Shown here in pieces: positions 58,814 through 64,000 of a stretch of 64,000 nucleotides of DNA; position 1 is the first letter of the stretch, and each line of letters begins with the position of its first letter. The DNA is from Serilophus lunatus (taxonomy: Eukaryota; Chordata; Aves; Passeriformes; Eurylaimidae). Made by a program: the position numbers and the translations under genes. Under the pieces are notes generated by a model, which searched no databases, was not told where the DNA came from, and was given only the letters and a program-made list of their open reading frames with translations. The stretch lies in NCBI GenBank assembly GCA_013399895.1, contig VXBA01004387.1:816006-880005 (forward strand), written 5' to 3'.

Positions 58814-59100
58814 NNNNNNNNNNNNNNNNNNNNNNNNNNNNNNNNNNNNNNNNNNNNNNNNNNNNNNNNNNNNNNNNNNNNNNNNNNNNNNNNNNNNNNN
58901 NNNNNNNNNNNNNNNNNNNNNNNNNNNNNNNNNNNNNNNNNNNNNNNNNNNNNNNNNNNNNNNNNNNNNNNNNNNNNNNNNNNNNNNNNNNNNNNNNNNN
59001 NNNNNNNNNNNNNNNNNNNNNNNNNNNNNNNNNNNNNNNNNNNNNNNNNNNNNNNNNNNNNNNNNNNNNNNNNNNNNNNNNNNNNNNNNNNNNNNNNNNN
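58814..59100. other. Assembly gap (run of N)
   Basis: There are 287 undetermined bases inside the CpG island. Any ORF drawn through this interval is meaningless. The gap could hide all or part of the TBX4 non-coding first exon or its promoter. Confidence 0.99.
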
Positions 59101-60088
59101 AGGCGGGCACAGGCCGCGCTGGAAGCGCACCTGGCTCGGCGGGATCCTGTGGCAGGAGTCGGGTTTAACCCAGGAGAGGTGGTGAGAAAGAACCGGGATC
59201 AGGCCTGGGCTCGGGTCTTGCCTCGGGAGGGATTCGCAGCCCCCGTCACTTCCCCGACCCTGCGGCCTCGCAGCCGAGCCAAGCCGACCCTGCCCGCCGG
59301 CCTGGGGCCTGTCTTTGGGTGCGGGTCTCCCCGCGAGCTCCGGGACGGGGACAGGGCTCCCCGTCCTCCCCTTGTCGCGACAGAGAGCCCTGAGCTTCTC
59401 CCCAAGGCGGGCAGGAGCTGGGCGGCCACAACAAAGCGGTGGCAAGGCCGGGCCGTCGGGACTCACCCGAGGTGAGCGCGGTGAGAGGAGAGGAGACCTC
59501 GGCCCCGCATGTCACTGCTGGAGCCTCCGCACCCTGCGGCCACGGGGACCGCTCCCACTGCCACGCCAAACCCCCAAATCAAGGGGGGAACACACTTGGG
59601 AGAGTCCCCGCGTGCTGTCGCGACTTAAAGGGCCGCTTCTGCTCTGCTGTCCCTATTACCGAGGCACAAACACACTCCCACAGCGCTGCGATCGGGACTG
59701 CCCACCGTGTGCTCGCATCCGAAACGCGCCCAGGCCCCCGCGCTATCACCTGTACCTCTGTCTATCGCGACAGCTCCACTGTATCGTGACAGCACCTCCA
59801 GACTGTTCTGCACCGCGCCCCCCGAACCCCTGCACACCCCCTCGGATGCCCTTACCCGAGCCAGGGGCGCCGGGCGGGCACAGAGGCACCGCTCGCTCCC
59901 GCAGCCCTGGGCTCAGTGGGACCCCTCCATGGGGCTGAGCGGGGCAGGGGTCTTATCGGGGTTTTCTTGAAAGTGAATTTAAACCCCAACTCACTCCCAC
60001 CGTCACGTGGTGTCGAAATTGGGAACAGGAGCAGAATAAAAAGTAAAGTGGGGTCAACCTCGTAATGAACCTTTTCCCCACTCCTACC

Positions 60089-60106
60089 AAAAAAAAAAAA
60101 AAAAAA

Positions 60107-60144
<38 letters not shown>
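60089..60144. repeat. A-rich run with one interruption
   Basis: 55 of 56 bases are A (single C at 60107), embedded in the CpG island. It yields poly-Phe shadow ORFs on minus. Its length may be uncertain because such runs are hard to assemble. Confidence 0.95.
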
Positions 60145-60148
<4 letters not shown>

Positions 60149-61699
60149 GGGCAAGGGGATGCAAAGCTTGGGAGAGGAGAGCGGCTCCCGCAGGAGCAGA
60201 CGGGACGGGGCAGGTGAGACCGGGCCGTGGCGGGCCCCGAGGGGGGAACTGAGACCGTCCTGCCCCCGCACAGACGGAGCTGGGGCTGAGAAGGGCCCAG
60301 GGCTGAGAAGTCGGGCCAGCGAAAGGCCCGGCTCGGTCCGGGGCTCGCGGGAGCGCTGCTCCAGCCACTGGCCTGCACCGCTCGGCCCGCAGTCTCTGGG
60401 TCTCGGCTGCCTCTGAGCCACGGGCCGGTCCGTGCCCCAGCCCCGCCGCCGCGGAGGGTGCGCGCACAGCCGGGCACCGAGGCCGCCCCTCCTTGACCGT
60501 CCGGTTCCCACCTGCGGGCCGGGCTCTCCCCGCGGGCTGCGGGGCCGGGGCGGCTGCCGAGGGCACAGCTCCACGGCAAGGTGAATTCTGGGGTTACTGT
60601 GCAAGTGATGCCGGGGGCTCGGCTTTCTTTGGGTGAGTCTTCCTCCAGCCCTTCCTCCTGCAGCCAAGGCAAGGACGGCAGGACTGTCGGCCTCTGCCTG
60701 CGCTTCCCTTCGTTAAATGCGGTTTTTTCCCTCCCTGGAAAAAAAGTGCGGGGGAAGAAGCCATCCCAGGTGGGGAGAATTTAATGAAAGCAAAGCCAGA
60801 TTCTGCTGCTTCCCTGTAGCCCCGGCCTTCCCCGTCGGTGCGGACGGGGATGCTGGAGCGGTTGAGTCGGGCCCATTCCCCCACGTTGCGGCCCCGGTTT
60901 AAGCCCGGCCGCCCTCAGCTCACCGTGCCCCGAGCCCGGACAGCACCCGACCGTATCGGCCCCCGAGTCGGTTCCGCTGGGCCTCGGCCGGTTTCCTCAT
61001 CCCCGGGCCCGGGGGGAAGGGAACGAGCCCGAGGGGTGAAGCGTCCGCGTCGGACGAAGCCCCGGCTGAGGCAGCGCCGTGCGCTTCCCGGAGGCTCCGG
61101 CAATTCCCGGCGAGGCGAAACCAGCCCCACTGTCATCACCCGACAGATAAACGGCCGGATCCCCGACGGCAGGGTGGCTCCTATTCACGGCTCATCAACG
61201 CCGAGCCAAGGGAGCAGGGGGAGGATAAGCCCCGCTTTCAGGGACCAGCGCTCCAAACCACTCATCACTGTCACCGAGCTCGCTCTTGCCTTGGCCCTTA
61301 AACACCGGCGATTAACAAAAGTTTACTGTTGCTTTTCTCCAATCGTTACAGTCACTTCGCGGGCCGGGCAAACCCGAGTGGGATCCGTTCCGCGGGATGC
61401 TCCAGCGCTCTTCCAGCCGCGGCGGCCGCCGCAGCATCCTTTCACTGGTTCCTCTTCCCTCAGTGAAAACCTGCATCTCTTCCCCCCGAGAAAAGCTGCC
61501 AACCACGACGGAGACGAGGGGAGAAGCGAGCCCCGATCCCGCACCCGACGATACCCCATGGCCGGGCGGCCCCGACGGCGGCGGCTCAGAATCCCGTGCG
61601 GGGCGTGGGGAAAGTCAGGACCGAGCCTCGGCCGCGTGGGTTGGCATAGATTTACTGGCTCGAGAGGAAACTCACCGGTTTACACTGCTGAGAAGGGTT

Positions 61700-62560
61700 T
61701 GAATGGATGAGGACTGAGAAAAAGTTGCCGAATTTGGCCAGTAACACGGCTGGAAGAATGGAAGGCTAATACTGAGTTATGCATGGACTCGGGAGGAATT
61801 ACACAGCATCAGAGTCGGGCTTCTAAAGAGCGACAGTGCCAAATTTCTAATAACTGTGTAATATGCTTATTTATACCATACAAGGACTTACAAACCTCAT
61901 TGTGCATAGCAGCTGGGTCATATTTCTTTACCCTTCCATTCCTCAGGCTCTTTTGCCAAGAGACTGGTACCAAACACTTCTAGGCTGAAAGGGAAACACA
62001 AAATTTAATCGCAAAGAAACGATGACAAGGAAGCGTGGGTAAGATACGGGCTGACGTGCAGCCCTTTAATCTTAAGCATCTGCTTAAAATAGATGCACTG
62101 AGGGGGTATTGGAAATATGCATTGTTTGAAATGCAAGTGATTCTCTGCTTTTAAATCGTTCGCTCGAATTATCCACATGAATTTCCCTGACCTGGGCACA
62201 TTTGTAGGCTCTACGGTTTTGTTTTAAGCCGTCAAGTAAATATTTTAACGAATGTTTTAAGACGTTGTAAACTAACGTGCCGCTCAGTCTTACACCAAGC
62301 TGTGATGAAACTGGGTGAATCAAACGAACAACCGTATCCCGATTTGTTTTAAAATGTTTGGGGGATATTTGTTAACCTTATCCCAGCGTACCAAGTGTAT
62401 TTACCCCTCGGAATTTCAAGCAAAGCTATGCGATGCTAAGCGTGCAGCCACTCGTAATTAAACTATGAACGAATATTCATGTATCTAGACATTTTTAAAA
62501 AGCTTTAGTATTTTACAAATAAAAGCAAACAATAGTGGAATTGGTTTAATTTTTAAAACT
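61700..62560. promoter_or_regulatory. Candidate upstream enhancer adjoining the CpG island
   Basis: This AT-rich DNA just beyond the CpG island keeps many isolated CpGs (AACGAATG, AACTAACGTGCCGC, CAAACGAACAACCGTATCCCG, GCGATGCTAAGCGTGCAGCC). It has homeodomain cores (CGTAATTAAAC at 62453-62463) and a minus-strand TATA-like GGTATAAATA (61879-61870). The combination of AT richness and preserved CpG is rare in the rest of the window and suggests constraint. Confidence 0.35.
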
Positions 62561-64000
62561 AACGCTAATTTTGTCTAAATGCTCTGGATTTTTATTTTTG
62601 ATCATCTCTCTTAATATTTTTTTTAAAGTAGCATCTAACAAACTAACATTTCAAATCCATTGCACGGGGTCTTTTTATGGGAGAGACTTTACCATGAGCT
62701 CGCCAACTGTCTGTGTAAGAATGGATGGAGATCACTGCCCTGATGAACGTCAGAGTGAGATAGCCTCCAAAAGTATTTCTTAGTCAAAGCTCTGATTTAA
62801 CTTATAAAAATATGTATATGTAAAATAAAAACCGCTCCATCTACTTTGCAATTACTTTTTTTTTCTTTTTTTTTAATAAAAGAGCCCTAAAGCTGTAGAG
62901 TGCTGGAGGATGGAGCAGGCAAATGAGGCCACGCTGGAATGGGAATAATGGTTGGAAAAATAAGAGCAGAACAAAGCCCAGTGCTCGGAACATTGTGATT
63001 TCTCCACAGCCTGGCTGCAAACACCACGGCGGCCACAGCTCCACTCTGCTCCCTGCACCCACCAAACTGGTGCTGTGGGATGGGGTCTGAGCAGACCCTG
63101 TTTGCCACAGGACTGAGCAGGCCCTGCCATCCCTGCTCCACCACCTGGAGCAGGTCAGGGGGGCGGTGGCTCTGGTCAGACAATCCCTTGGTTAGATGTG
63201 CTGTGGACACTGGCACTGCCAAGGCCTGCAGACAGCCTGGCACAGAAGGGACTCAGGCAGCGGTGTGGGATGGGGTGGCAGCCAGATGTGTCTGTGGAGA
63301 AGGAGCAGAAGCCCCAGGGCAGCTCTGTGCCCTGCGGGGGCCTTGCCAGGAGTGGGAGGAGGACACGTGGAACCTCCGGGGTAAACTGCAGCACATGAGC
63401 TATGGGCAAAACCCAGGGGCACATCAATCCACCGAGTGACAACACTGCAAGTCACTTCTCACCAGGCAGGAAAAAAAAGAGAGGCTTGTCTGGGGCCTTG
63501 CATCAGAGCAAGAAAATGCCTCAAGGTATTGCAAAACCAGCCCAGCACATTCACAGAGCAACATGTTTGTGGCTCTGCACAGTGCACTTGGCATCATCCA
63601 CCTGTCCCCGTGCAGGGAATGAGGGACTCAGGATGAATCCTGCCCAAAGTGAGTATTTAATTTGTGCTGGGGAGGAGGAAGAGGTTATTGCTATGGGAAA
63701 TTGCTGTCCTCCAGGGTAAACAGAGGAAAATACTAGCCTGGGTGAGAAATTCCCAGTGAGAGAGATGAAGATATCCAGCTGCCACCTGTCTTTGCCCTGG
63801 AGCTGAGTGTAGACCCTGCCCAAGCCCCCAGTGGGGTACATCATCGTGCTCTGCCACAGAAAATGAATCCTCAGTTCTGGGACAGACCCCACTGAGCCAC
63901 AGCCTGAGCAAGGCAGCACTGCTGCTCATGAGTGTGTCAGTAGTACCTATGGGCACTCCTATGCTTTGGAGGAGGCTGTAGCCCACATTCCTGCTGTTTA

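Noticed and set aside
58603..59475. ORFs crossing 58814-59100
   Set aside because: They depend on translating a run of N.
61870..61879. TATA-like GGTATAAATA on minus as the TBX4 core promoter
   Set aside because: The motif is good, but no initiator or transcript start can be linked to it, and it lies outside the CpG island. It is mentioned only as part of the upstream block.

Overview
The window looks like bird genomic DNA, possibly from a songbird. It has vertebrate exon/intron structure, CpG-poor non-coding DNA around one strong CpG island, few transposons, and remnants of CR1 LINEs (the main avian retroposon). I see no mammalian SINEs. Species cannot be fixed from the sequence alone.

The only gene I can support is TBX4, the T-box transcription factor of hindlimb and lung mesenchyme. 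It lies on the minus strand, with its start codon at 57266 and its stop codon at 26470-26472. Eight coding exons (156, 95, 120, 148, 153, 89, 242 and 623 nt) join in a consistent phase through GT-AG introns into one 541-codon reading frame. The T-box spans residues 57-240. Human TBX4 is about 545 residues, so the coding sequence appears complete and intact.

Layout from left to right: 1-24.6 kb is downstream intergenic DNA with no recognisable exon. A pair of convergent polyadenylation signals (24.47-24.67 kb) probably marks the TBX4 3' end. The 3' UTR (about 24.65-26.47 kb) carries a CR1 fragment. Exons and introns run from 26.47 to 57.27 kb, including two introns over 10 kb. A CpG island (about 56.6-61.7 kb), interrupted by a 287-bp assembly gap, should hold the promoter and a non-coding first exon. 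From 61.7 to 64 kb is upstream intergenic DNA, towards where TBX2 is expected from conserved synteny.

The most interesting non-coding DNA is AT-rich sequence with retained CpGs and clusters of developmental motifs. It occurs in the 5' part of the 11.5-kb intron (53.2-55.05 kb), just upstream of the CpG island (61.7-62.56 kb), and at a few places in the other large intron and downstream. These fit the known enhancer-rich organisation of TBX4, but without alignment they remain candidates. I found no novel gene system, RNA gene or intact mobile element.
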